A DNA stretch of 6,851 nt from Ruminococcus sp. (GCA_031262625.1 JAISHJ010000037.1:1-6851); one strand, 5' to 3'. Positions 1-6,819 are shown, counted from the stretch's first letter. Made by a program: numbers and translations. The notes: generated by a model not told the origin, from the letters alone.

Positions 1-487
1 TTGCAATAAGCTTAAAGACTTCGGTGTTATCAAACACATAAATCTCATCACAAACTTTCGCGATTTCTTTGAGATTTTTGAGCGATTCGTCATATTTTTG
101 TCTGACTTGCTTTTCGGCAAGCCCGTACCCGCCCTTGATAACACGTTGTAAAACTCTTGAAACAGCAATGTCGGCACTTTCAAGCCCCACATAATACATC
201 TTAATATTATAACCGCGGCTGTAAGCAGTTTTTAACACGCTTAAAACATAACTGTCCGTGAGGGTTGTTTCTTGGCAGATTGACACGCCATCCTGAAGAT
301 TTGTTTCAAGTATGTCCATGCCTTTTCGGCGAGCTAAGTAAGCCTCGTTCGGATTCGCGGGTTCTCCTCCGTCGTCAGCAAGTATTTCGTCAATATTAAG
401 ACGTTTTGGGTTTTTTGTGTCAGGCAAATTATAGAGCGTTGACTTCCCCGCGCCGCTCGCGCCTGCAAAAATTACATATTCTTTCAA
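1..487 (-). CDS. Zeta-toxin-like P-loop kinase (COG4185-type), 3' end cut by window edge
   Basis: The first 162 residues are visible; the C-terminus lies outside the window. Seen: a Walker A loop GASGAGKS (residues 9-16) right after a hydrophobic first strand (YVIFA); NIDE with Asp33, where zeta kinases place the acceptor-binding Asp; QETTL with Glu73, matching the family's ETTL motif; and a lid-like segment with Arg111 and Arg115 followed by GGYGLAEKQVRQKY, close to the family's GGHDVPEExIRRRY pattern. Known: true zeta/PezT toxins phosphorylate UDP-N-acetylglucosamine and block cell-wall synthesis; many short COG4185 relatives are untested. The start is taken as TTG at 487 because the kinase fold begins immediately after it, no in-frame ATG precedes the Walker A, and a TAGGGA Shine-Dalgarno lies 6 bases upstream. 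The TTG overlaps the stop of the upstream small gene (TTGA), which implies translational coupling. Family assignment is firm; toxicity is inference. Confidence 0.85.
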   Translation of the reverse strand, partial: MKEYVIFAGASGAGKSTLYNLPDTKNPKRLNIDEILADDGGEPANPNEAYLARRKGMDILETNLQDGVSICQETTLTDSYVLSVLKTAYSRGYNIKMYYVGLESADIAVSRVLQRVIKGGYGLAEKQVRQKYDESLKNLKEIAKVCDEIYVFDNTEVFKLIA

Positions 488-681
488 AACAATTCCCTAC
501 TTATAACTTCATTTTGCCTTTTTTGAAGAAAGAAATCCAACAAATAAAGATAAAACTCTTTTTCATCGTTCTCAGAAACAGCATCTAATTTAACGCCTAT
601 TTCAAGAATGTTTTTATCCACAAGTTCTTTGGCGTTTTCATAGAGTTCGTGGAATTTTTCCGTATAATTTGTATAATCCAT
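484..681 (-). CDS. Small 65-residue protein, candidate antitoxin or partner of the zeta-like kinase
   Basis: I do not recognise a named family. The 65 residues are charged, rich in Glu, Lys and Asp, with hydrophobic spacing (for example LYLLDFFLQKR near residues 45-55) that suggests two or three helices; there is no signal peptide, membrane segment or clear DNA-binding motif. The start is well supported: ATG at 681 has AAGGAG 5 bases upstream (687-692), lying in the last codons of mtaD, whose stop is 2 bases away. Its own TGA overlaps the kinase TTG. A small gene directly upstream of, and overlapping, a zeta-type kinase is the usual antitoxin position, as for epsilon/zeta and PezA/PezT, but the protein is shorter than PezA and lacks an obvious HTH. 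GC content is only about 30%, far below mtaD. Gene call is strong; the antitoxin role is inference. Confidence 0.75.
   Translation of the reverse strand: MDYTNYTEKFHELYENAKELVDKNILEIGVKLDAVSENDEKEFYLYLLDFFLQKRQNEVISRELF
494..498 (-). promoter_or_regulatory. Ribosome binding site for the TTG-started kinase
   Basis: On the minus strand AGGGA stands 6 bases before the TTG at 487-485, inside the last codons of the upstream small gene. It is the main support for choosing this non-ATG start. A TTG start with a moderate site would keep kinase output low relative to its partner, which has a stronger site and an ATG. Confidence 0.6.
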
Positions 682-683
682 CT

Positions 684-1967
684 TTACTCCTTCTCGTAAA
701 GCTTTCTTGCCATCTCGTTGCTGTCAAACAATAGTTTTTCCATATCGATAGTGGTGTATTCGCCGTCGCGGTAGACTATTTTGCCGTTACACATAGTGAG
801 TTTTACGACGTCGGGGGAGCCGGAGTAGACGAGGTTGGGGATGACGTCGATAATGGGCTGCATGGAGGGCTTGCTCATGTCTATAACTATCAGGTCGGCG
901 GTCTGCCCTTCCTTTATATCGAGGAGGTTTGAGAGTTTCATACAGTCTGCGCCGCCGTATGTGGCAGCCTTGAGTGCGACTGCCGCGGGCATGGAAGCTG
1001 CATCGCCGGTGGAGAGTTTTTGGAGTACGCACATGAGGTACATTTCGCGGAACATATCGAGAGCGTTGTTGGAGGATGCGCCGTCTGTACCTATAGCAAG
1101 CTTTACGCCTGCCGCGTTCGCAGCTGAAAGGCGCGCAATGCCGCTTGAGAGTTTCGCGTTGGAGCAGGGATTCGTAATAATATAGCTGCCTGTAAGGCGC
1201 ATAATTTCAAGGTCGTTGTCGGTCATGTGAACGCAGTGGAAACCGCCGCCGCCGTTTGCGAAGATACCGAGATCGTAAAAAACCTGTGTAGGGGTCATGC
1301 CGCCGTGGCGTTCTTTGCACTCGATTACTTCGCGCGCCGTTTCGGAACTGTGCATATAGACGGGTTCGGAGTATTTTTTAGAGAGCCACGCTACACGCTG
1401 CATAACGGCGTTGTCGCAGAGATATTCGCTGTGGAAACCAAGGCGGTAACTTACGAGAGGGTCGTAGTCTTTATAAGTGTTGTAGTAGTTTTCGAGACGC
1501 TCGACAGTTACTTCGGCATTTTCGGCACTTCCGGTAGTACCTCCGCAGATTATGCTCCGCAGTCCTGTCTCAACAGAAGCGCGCGCGATTCCTTCCGGAT
1601 GAAAATACATATCAAAAGCGGTAGTAATACCGTTTTTGAAATACTCCGCCGCCGAAAGTTTAGTATATAGATATACTATCTCTTCGGTGAGTTTCTCTTC
1701 CATAGGGAAAATTTTTGTGAAAAGCCAGTCTTGAAGCGGCATACCGTCGGCATATGAACGAAGGAACGTCATTGCCGAGTGAGCGTGAGCGTTCTTAAAG
1801 GACGGCATTAAAAGATTACCGGCAAGATTAATTTCGGTTTCGAATTTCTGCTCCGAATCCTTCGCTTCGCCGACGTAAACTATCTTGTCGCCGTCAACCC
1901 AAACTTCGCCGTAGTTTATATCCATGTCGCTTACAGAAAGCACATTTGCGTTATAAAACCTAATCAT
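684..1967 (-). CDS. mtaD: 5'-methylthioadenosine/S-adenosylhomocysteine deaminase (amidohydrolase superfamily)
   Basis: A complete 427-residue cytoplasmic metal-dependent deaminase of the ATZ/TRZ type. It would convert S-adenosylhomocysteine or methylthioadenosine to the inosyl compound plus ammonia, recycling by-products of SAM use. Seen: metal ligands HAH (His61, His63), His206 in MHSSET with catalytic Glu209, a histidine pair in FHCVH (His244, His247), and Asp295 in GTDGASSNN; also Trp81 and Glu90 in the segment WLFTKIFPME, and His179 in GFHSEYLC. From memory these match the substrate-site residues of Thermotoga TM0936, including near-identical WLF-K-PxE and DMYFH blocks. The N- and C-terminal beta-sandwich parts (about 1-55 and 355-405) are present, so the length is normal. 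The start has GGAGG 8 bases upstream (1976-1980). Substrate could also be another adenosine or guanine-like compound: an Arg that contacts the homocysteine carboxylate in TM0936 seems to be Gly142 here. It is first of a three-gene operon. Confidence 0.85.
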   Translation of the reverse strand: MIRFYNANVLSVSDMDINYGEVWVDGDKIVYVGEAKDSEQKFETEINLAGNLLMPSFKNAHAHSAMTFLRSYADGMPLQDWLFTKIFPMEEKLTEEIVYLYTKLSAAEYFKNGITTAFDMYFHPEGIARASVETGLRSIICGGTTGSAENAEVTVERLENYYNTYKDYDPLVSYRLGFHSEYLCDNAVMQRVAWLSKKYSEPVYMHSSETAREVIECKERHGGMTPTQVFYDLGIFANGGGGFHCVHMTDNDLEIMRLTGSYIITNPCSNAKLSSGIARLSAANAAGVKLAIGTDGASSNNALDMFREMYLMCVLQKLSTGDAASMPAAVALKAATYGGADCMKLSNLLDIKEGQTADLIVIDMSKPSMQPIIDVIPNLVYSGSPDVVKLTMCNGKIVYRDGEYTTIDMEKLLFDSNEMARKLYEKE

Positions 1968-2006
1968 TATATAAGCCTCCGTATTGGCAATTATTTCTAT
2001 ATAAAT

Positions 2007-2034
2007 AGTATATTTTATGCAGTTTTTTTGGAAA
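2007..2034 (-). promoter_or_regulatory. Candidate sigma-70-type promoter for the mtaD operon
   Basis: Read on the minus strand: TTTCCA (2034-2029, 4 of 6 to TTGACA), a 16-base spacer, then TATACT (2012-2007, 5 of 6 to TATAAT). Transcription would begin near 2000, giving a leader of about 30-35 bases before the mtaD ATG. The surroundings are AT-rich, so chance matches are likely; this is only the best candidate. Confidence 0.35.
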
Positions 2035-2111
2035 TTATACCGAAGAAAAAAGCATACATATAAGGACCTAATCTTGTGGATAATATATGTAAAATTATAT
2101 CTGCTCTTTTT

Positions 2112-2116
2112 AGGAG
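2112..2116 (+). promoter_or_regulatory. Ribosome binding site deciding the start of the binding lipoprotein
   Basis: AGGAG stands 5 bases before the ATG at 2122. It decides against the upstream in-frame ATG at 2017, which has no such site and would bury the signal peptide behind about 35 residues. Confidence 0.8.
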
Positions 2117-2121
2117 AAATT

Positions 2122-3492
2122 ATGAAGATTACATTAAAAAAGTCCGTTGCAATGATTGCTTCTCTGTTTGTATCAGCCGCGCTTTTTTCAGCCTGTGCGA
2201 AGAAGGATAATAATGCAGAAGCGGCGGCAGGTCCGACTTCCGGCGGAAAGGTGCTTAATATCTACTGTTGGAACGACGAATTCAGAAGCCGTGTTGAAAG
2301 CTACTATCTTCCGGAACATCCCCTCCCCGAGGGCGTAACTATAAACTGGATAGTTACACCGAACGCCGATATGGCTTATCAGACGAAGCTTGACCAAACT
2401 CTCCCCGGAAATGCTTCCGCCTCCGCAGACGACAGGGTAGACATATTCCTTGTTGAAGCAGACTACGCCGCGAAGTATATCAACACAAAATATGCTCTAT
2501 CTCTGACGGAAGTGGGGATAACCAACGAGGAACTTGCAGACCAGTACGCATATACAAAGCAGATAGGTTCTGACAGCAGCGGTGTAATTAAGGGTATATC
2601 ATGGCAAGCCGCGCCGAACGTTTTCCTCTATCGCCGTTCGATTGCGAACAAAGTTTTGGGTACAGACGACCCTACAGATATTCAGCTTGCGGTTGCGGAC
2701 TGGGATATGTTTGAAGGAACTGCTGCGAAGATGCACGAACAGGGTTATCAGATGGTGAGCGGTTATGACGATACTTTCAGAGCATATTCTAACAACGCCG
2801 ACAAGGCAATTGTCGAAAACGGTATAATAGAAGTGCCGCAGGCATGGCTTGATTGGGCAGACCAAACGAAACTCTTCTCCGACAGCGGATATAACAGCCG
2901 TACGCGCCTTTGGGATACCGCGTGGGGAGCAGGAATGGGCAAGGATTCCACCGTCTTCGGCTATTTCGGACCGGCGTGGTTTATAAACTTCACCCTTGTT
3001 GACTACTCCATGGCGGATGCCGAAATGGGAGTTGTAAACGGGAACGGCTCTATCGGAGACTGGGCTGTAACCGAAGGTCCCGCGCCTTCATATTGGGGCG
3101 GAACGTGGATATGTGCGGCAGAAGCTACCGATAATATTGACGAAATCCGCGACATAATGAGAGTTCTCTGTACAGACAAGTCAGTCATGCGGCGAATTGC
3201 CACCGACCCGGGCGTTGAGGACTATACGAATACCGTTTCGGGTATGAAAGAGGTTGCCCAGTCGGACTATAAGTCGGTAACTCTCGGCGAACAGAATCCC
3301 TTCCCGCTTTATACAGCAGTTGCGGACAGGATAGACGTATCAAAGACCATAAGTCCCTATAATCAGCTTGCGGAGACCTACCAAGGCGTTATGGCGGACT
3401 ATTTCTCCGGCGCAGTAACGCGTGAAACGGCGATTGAGAATTTCTACACCGCCGCAAGAGAGAAATACCCGGAGCTTAAGCGCAACAGTTAA
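2122..3492 (+). CDS. Sugar ABC importer solute-binding lipoprotein (SBP family 1)
   Basis: A 456-residue extracellular substrate-binding protein, anchored by lipid at Cys25. Seen: a signal peptide with basic start (KITLKKS), hydrophobic core (AMIASLFVSAALF) and lipobox FSAC; a low-complexity Ala/Gly linker to about residue 42; then the mature fold opening with VLNIYCWNDEF, the usual first strand of carbohydrate-binding proteins. Also seen: VDIFLVEADYAAKYI (106-120), GISWQAAPNVFLYRRSIA (158-175), many aromatic residues that could stack on sugars (YFGPAW 281-286, SYWGGTW 323-329), and the C-terminal SPYNQLAETYQ...DYFSG...AIENFY helices. From memory this is a subgroup common in gut Clostridia and some treponemes, usually annotated as carbohydrate-binding. 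The ligand cannot be read from sequence. No permease or ATPase gene is next to it: a terminator follows 24 bases after the stop, so it is either an orphan serving a shared importer or its partners lie elsewhere. Confidence 0.88.
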   Translation: MKITLKKSVAMIASLFVSAALFSACAKKDNNAEAAAGPTSGGKVLNIYCWNDEFRSRVESYYLPEHPLPEGVTINWIVTPNADMAYQTKLDQTLPGNASASADDRVDIFLVEADYAAKYINTKYALSLTEVGITNEELADQYAYTKQIGSDSSGVIKGISWQAAPNVFLYRRSIANKVLGTDDPTDIQLAVADWDMFEGTAAKMHEQGYQMVSGYDDTFRAYSNNADKAIVENGIIEVPQAWLDWADQTKLFSDSGYNSRTRLWDTAWGAGMGKDSTVFGYFGPAWFINFTLVDYSMADAEMGVVNGNGSIGDWAVTEGPAPSYWGGTWICAAEATDNIDEIRDIMRVLCTDKSVMRRIATDPGVEDYTNTVSGMKEVAQSDYKSVTLGEQNPFPLYTAVADRIDVSKTISPYNQLAETYQGVMADYFSGAVTRETAIENFYTAAREKYPELKRNS

Positions 3493-3516
3493 ATAAACTC
3501 TCTATAGCAGTAAAAA

Positions 3517-3570
3517 TACGGCAATTACAAAGTCTCGGCAAAACTAAAGCCGCGCTTTGGAATTGCCGTA
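3517..3570. terminator. Bidirectional rho-independent terminator between convergent genes
   Basis: Arms 3517-3532 and 3555-3570 pair at 15 of 16 positions (mismatch 3527/3560). The 22-base loop holds a second small stem, CGGC 3536-3539 with GCCG 3549-3552. On the plus strand the hairpin is followed by ATTTTAT; on the minus strand by TTTTTA (3516-3511). It lies 24 bases after the lipoprotein stop and 27 bases after the SCP2 stop, so it fits both convergent units. The minus-strand T-run is the better one. Confidence 0.85.
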
Positions 3571-3597
3571 ATTTTATCTGTACTCTGATTCTGTACT

Positions 3598-3933
3598 TTA
3601 TTTTTTCTTAGGCTTTTTAATAAACTCCTTGAGTTTAAGTGCCTTGTCGATAGAACCGCCGACCTTTAAGCGTCCCTTTAAGTATTCGTTAACGGCATCT
3701 GCTTCGCCCTTTGCCATAGCTTGGAAAATTTCAAAGCTTGCGGTAAATTCTGCATCTCTGTCGTGGTAGTCATAGGGGCAGATGTTAAGTTCCCCGTCTT
3801 TGAGTTCAACATAGAATGTGCCTTCGCCGTCTCCGGTTATGTTAAACTGATAGGCGTAATGCCCGGGAATTGCGGAAACATCATGTTTCGCAAAATCGGT
3901 TTTCAGGGTTTCAAAAGCTTCAATAAAAGTCAT
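3598..3933 (-). CDS. SCP2 (sterol carrier protein 2-like) lipid-binding domain protein
   Basis: A 111-residue soluble, stand-alone SCP2 domain with no signal peptide. Seen: GHYAYQFNITGDGEGTFYVELKDG-type strands (residues 24-47), a short strand after GELNICPYDYHDRDAEFTAS, a helix FEIFQAMAKGEADAVNEYLKG (about 67-87), then GRLKVGGSIDKALKLKEFI, the family's closing gly-rich turn and helix. A Lys-rich tail (KKPKKK) ends it. Known: SCP2 domains form a hydrophobic tunnel for lipids or other apolar ligands; the function of the short bacterial ones is largely unsettled. The ATG at 3933 is chosen over GTG 3939 because GGAG (3939-3942) lies 5 bases before the ATG and overlaps the GTG. It starts 24 bases after the GH2 stop and is probably its operon partner. 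Confidence 0.85.
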   Translation of the reverse strand: MTFIEAFETLKTDFAKHDVSAIPGHYAYQFNITGDGEGTFYVELKDGELNICPYDYHDRDAEFTASFEIFQAMAKGEADAVNEYLKGRLKVGGSIDKALKLKEFIKKPKKK

Positions 3934-3938
3934 AAACA

Positions 3939-3942
3939 CTCC
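3939..3942 (-). promoter_or_regulatory. Ribosome binding site deciding the SCP2 gene start
   Basis: GGAG on the minus strand is 5 bases from ATG 3933-3931. The GTG at 3939-3937 overlaps it and cannot use it, so the shorter 111-residue product is preferred. Confidence 0.7.
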
Positions 3943-3957
3943 AAAAATATATAAAAA

Positions 3958-6819
3958 TTAAATCGAAAACATGATACGGAATTTTGCCGGAGAAAGTTCT
4001 GCCGTCGGATTGAAATCAGGTGTATTCATATAGGAAAGCAGACTGTCAAGAAGGGCGATAGAGGGCGCGCTTGTCTTAAGTCTGAAAAGGTTTGCCATAC
4101 AGATGAGAAGCTTTCCGTTACCGACCTTTGCTTCAAAGATAAGCCCCAATTTATGGTTTCTGCAAACGTTGTCGATAACCGAAACTATCGGTGTAATCTG
4201 TTCCTCCCCGTCAAGAATAATCGAACATGAGGAGGTAACTATATCGTACCATTGCGGAGTACTGTGCATTTTGCAGGGGAAACCCGCAAGGGCTTTGTGA
4301 TTCTTGTCGATAAGAAGTCCGAGAGTTCCTGTCGGAAGCGGTTTATTTTGCTTTTCGGAGATTTCGGAGAACATTTTATAGTTCCAAAAATCTGTGGCAT
4401 ACGTTGAGGGGAGCATTGTGTCGCGCTGGATATTTTTCGGGTAGAATAATACTTTTCCGCCGCTTTGAAGAATAGCCAAAGTTTCGGTAACATCGGTGGA
4501 AATATTTATATTCGCGTTCTTATTTGAGCCGATTTCGGGATAAAGCCACAGCGTGTAGGAATTATGCACCTCAAGTGCATGAATTGTCATAGAAAGCTTG
4601 CGCGGAGTTTCTGTGAAGGGAAGTTTTACCTCAAATACTGCAAGTTCTGTCCTTCCGACAGGGATAATGTCTCGCACGTTAGCGGTAAGATTTATTATTT
4701 CGTTTCCGCCGTCGGTTATACGAAGGGTAATATCTGTACCCATTACAGTCCTGACAGAGTAATTTGCGGCGGTAATCCTTACCACAAAGCTTTCTTCCGA
4801 AACGTATGTATACTTATCGAATGTGGCAAATATAACCTTTTCGGCGCAAAACTCACGCCATTTTTCGACAGATATAAGTCCCTTATTCTCCATAAAAGCA
4901 TCGAGAATTCCGACGGTAGCAGTCCCCTGTCCGGTGAAATCCTGCAAATCAAGAAGATGAAAGCCGGAAATATCGGTTGTGCGGAGAGCAGTCTCAATGT
5001 CATTCTTATAAAGTTCAACTGCGAATCTTCCCGAAGCTTTAAAATAGTCCTCCGCAAGATGCGCAAGCCCCGCATCCTCAAGCCGCTGTTTGAAAATTTC
5101 AAAATTATAGGGCTTAAGCGTTCCCTTAAATTTAGGAATTTCGTTAAAATTCGGATAGATATAATACTGACCGATTTCGTGGGATATTACAGGATTTTTC
5201 GGTATAAAAACTTCGCTTTCCGTCTGTGGGGCAACTACCGAGGCGTTGTATTCAATCTTCTTGTCGGAAACCTCGTCAAAAGCGAGAACGCCGTTAATCA
5301 CACGATATTCTTTCTTTATTACGGGGTGGATATTGCCGTTAAATTCCATCGAAGACGTTGGGCGCGACGTTTGTATATAGCCTTGCGGCGCATCACAGGC
5401 GGCGAAACTGCCCCTTATCTGGCGGTATTTGCCGCAGCGTACTCCTACAAAAAAGTCGTCATTTGAAAGTTCGCAGGGGTCGAACTGATAATTATTGCTC
5501 CCCTGTGTATATAAAATATCGGGGCGGATTTTCTTAAAGCGGGCAATCATTTCGTTAAGAATATCCTTGTCTCCCCAAAGTTCATTCCCGAGAGAAAACA
5601 TCGCGAACGACGGGTGAGAACCGAATTCACGCAGAATTCGTTCGCCCTCTGCGATTAGATAATCGGTTTCGGGACCGGGCAGGACTGTTCCCCAAAAAGG
5701 AAGTTCCGGCGCAAGATACATTCCGAGGGAGTCGGCGGCTATAAAAGCCGCTTCCGGCGGACAGCAGGTATGAAAACGGAAAAGGTTTATGCCGTATTCC
5801 TTAGCGGTCTTAAAGCGCGCACGCCAAGAGCCGGCATCACAGGGGGCTGCTCCTGTTAAGGGGAAAAGCATAGCATCATGTTTCCCGCGGAAAAAGACTT
5901 CCTGTCCGCCGGAAAAAAACCTGTTACCCTTAATGGACAGGTCTCTGTAGCCGAAAGATTTTATGTAAACATCGGGGGAGGAATATTTTACCGATTCGCC
6001 CTCCGTAACCGAAAGCTTAAGTTCATAGGTGGTAGGATTAAATTCATTCCACACACGGAAATTCAGCCCGAGGTCGTAGTCGGCGATAAGTCTTGAGCCT
6101 TTGACGATCTGCATTTTTTTCGGCGAAACGCGCCCGTCCGTGAAACTTGCGGAAATCGCAACATTTATACTGCTTGTATTATTTACAACATCCGCCGTTA
6201 TGGTTAAACGTCCGCTTTTGTTGTCGGGGGATATTTCGATATTTTTAAGGTAAACGGAGTTTCTTACCATAATATAGATACTGCCCGTTACCCCTAACCA
6301 GTTTGTCTGCGTATCGGGGGAGGTCATGTGTCCGCCGGGGATAGGATAGTCGGTGTTGTCGAGCAGAACACATATGTCAATAAGCTTTGTGCCGTCGGCA
6401 CGTCTTCTCTTGGCGTTTTTTACCCATTCTGTTATGTCGTAAACATGGGGAGTACAGAGGGAATTAAGGCACTCGGGTTTACCGTCCGTTACTTCTCCGA
6501 CAGGTTCTCCGTCAATAAAAAGGGCAGTCGAGCGGGTGCGTTCAAAATAAAGGAGAAATGTGGGGTTTATTATTTCGTCATAGCGGGAATCGATAGCTAC
6601 AGTGCGCTGAATCCACGCGTAGCCTTCATATTTATACGGGTCGGTAAGGAAAGAATCGGACTTTTCCGAAATTTCGGAGGAGAGCCGCTCGCCCGAAATC
6701 GTCCCCGGTAATGTTATGACACCACCGAAAACGCCCGTGCAGTAATTCTGACGGAGACCGATTTTTTCAGGATCGAGGGTGAATCGCCATTCACCTTCAA
6801 GCTTAATTTTTCTGTTCAT
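3958..6819 (-). CDS. Glycoside hydrolase family 2 enzyme, cytoplasmic, substrate unresolved
   Basis: A complete 953-residue retaining exo-glycosidase of the beta-galactosidase/beta-glucuronidase/beta-mannosidase clan. Domains inferred: N-terminal sugar-binding jelly roll (about 1-190, opening LEGEWRFTLDP and closing TNWLGVTGSIYIMV), Ig-like sandwich (about 190-290), TIM barrel (about 295-650), beta-sandwich (about 665-765), and a C-terminal part (about 770-953) with alternating strands and helices such as GGKVLFYPKN and GNGKLLICMANL, suggestive of a glutamine-amidotransferase-like non-catalytic fold. Catalytic residues seen: acid/base Glu413 in SLGNELWG and probable nucleophile Glu548 in VISHEIGQYYIYPNF, 135 residues apart. 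DFTGQGTATVGILDAF (627-642) marks a sub-group often annotated only as GH2 or beta-galactosidase. No signal peptide, so it acts inside the cell on imported glycosides. The start has AAGGA upstream (6823-6827), with rather short spacing, and fits the family's N-terminus. SCP2 follows in the same operon. Galactose, glucuronate, mannose and other sugars cannot be told apart here. Confidence 0.88.
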   Translation of the reverse strand: MNRKIKLEGEWRFTLDPEKIGLRQNYCTGVFGGVITLPGTISGERLSSEISEKSDSFLTDPYKYEGYAWIQRTVAIDSRYDEIINPTFLLYFERTRSTALFIDGEPVGEVTDGKPECLNSLCTPHVYDITEWVKNAKRRRADGTKLIDICVLLDNTDYPIPGGHMTSPDTQTNWLGVTGSIYIMVRNSVYLKNIEISPDNKSGRLTITADVVNNTSSINVAISASFTDGRVSPKKMQIVKGSRLIADYDLGLNFRVWNEFNPTTYELKLSVTEGESVKYSSPDVYIKSFGYRDLSIKGNRFFSGGQEVFFRGKHDAMLFPLTGAAPCDAGSWRARFKTAKEYGINLFRFHTCCPPEAAFIAADSLGMYLAPELPFWGTVLPGPETDYLIAEGERILREFGSHPSFAMFSLGNELWGDKDILNEMIARFKKIRPDILYTQGSNNYQFDPCELSNDDFFVGVRCGKYRQIRGSFAACDAPQGYIQTSRPTSSMEFNGNIHPVIKKEYRVINGVLAFDEVSDKKIEYNASVVAPQTESEVFIPKNPVISHEIGQYYIYPNFNEIPKFKGTLKPYNFEIFKQRLEDAGLAHLAEDYFKASGRFAVELYKNDIETALRTTDISGFHLLDLQDFTGQGTATVGILDAFMENKGLISVEKWREFCAEKVIFATFDKYTYVSEESFVVRITAANYSVRTVMGTDITLRITDGGNEIINLTANVRDIIPVGRTELAVFEVKLPFTETPRKLSMTIHALEVHNSYTLWLYPEIGSNKNANINISTDVTETLAILQSGGKVLFYPKNIQRDTMLPSTYATDFWNYKMFSEISEKQNKPLPTGTLGLLIDKNHKALAGFPCKMHSTPQWYDIVTSSCSIILDGEEQITPIVSVIDNVCRNHKLGLIFEAKVGNGKLLICMANLFRLKTSAPSIALLDSLLSYMNTPDFNPTAELSPAKFRIMFSI

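Larger units (their letters stand above)
1968..2121. other. AT-rich divergent intergenic region
   Basis: These 154 bases lie between two divergently read genes and hold no convincing gene. The reading frame of the plus-strand gene is open up to 2017, but the signal-peptide start and its ribosome binding site at 2112-2124 make the upstream 35 codons non-coding. The region must carry both promoters. A minus-strand candidate is listed separately; for the plus strand I see only a GATAAT-like box at 2079-2084 without a recognisable -35, so I do not call it. I see no clear operator palindrome. Confidence 0.7.

Noticed and set aside
406..588. A 60-codon plus-strand open frame across the kinase/small gene junction
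   Set aside because: It is antisense to two overlapping genes with good start signals, and shows no recognisable protein pattern.
1227..1670. A 147-codon plus-strand open frame inside mtaD
   Set aside because: It is antisense to conserved deaminase motifs and its length is explained by the codon bias of the real gene.
2017..2121. Longer N-terminus for the binding lipoprotein from the ATG at 2017
   Set aside because: It would add 35 residues before a perfect lipoprotein signal peptide, and the real ATG at 2122 has AGGAG at the right distance.
3937..3939. GTG start for the SCP2 gene
   Set aside because: The codon overlaps the GGAG that serves the ATG at 3933, so it has no usable ribosome site.
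4564..5466. A 300-codon open frame on the plus strand inside the GH2 gene
   Set aside because: It is antisense to a complete GH2 gene with catalytic motifs; its translation is Cys- and basic-rich without any family pattern, and no ribosome site precedes it.
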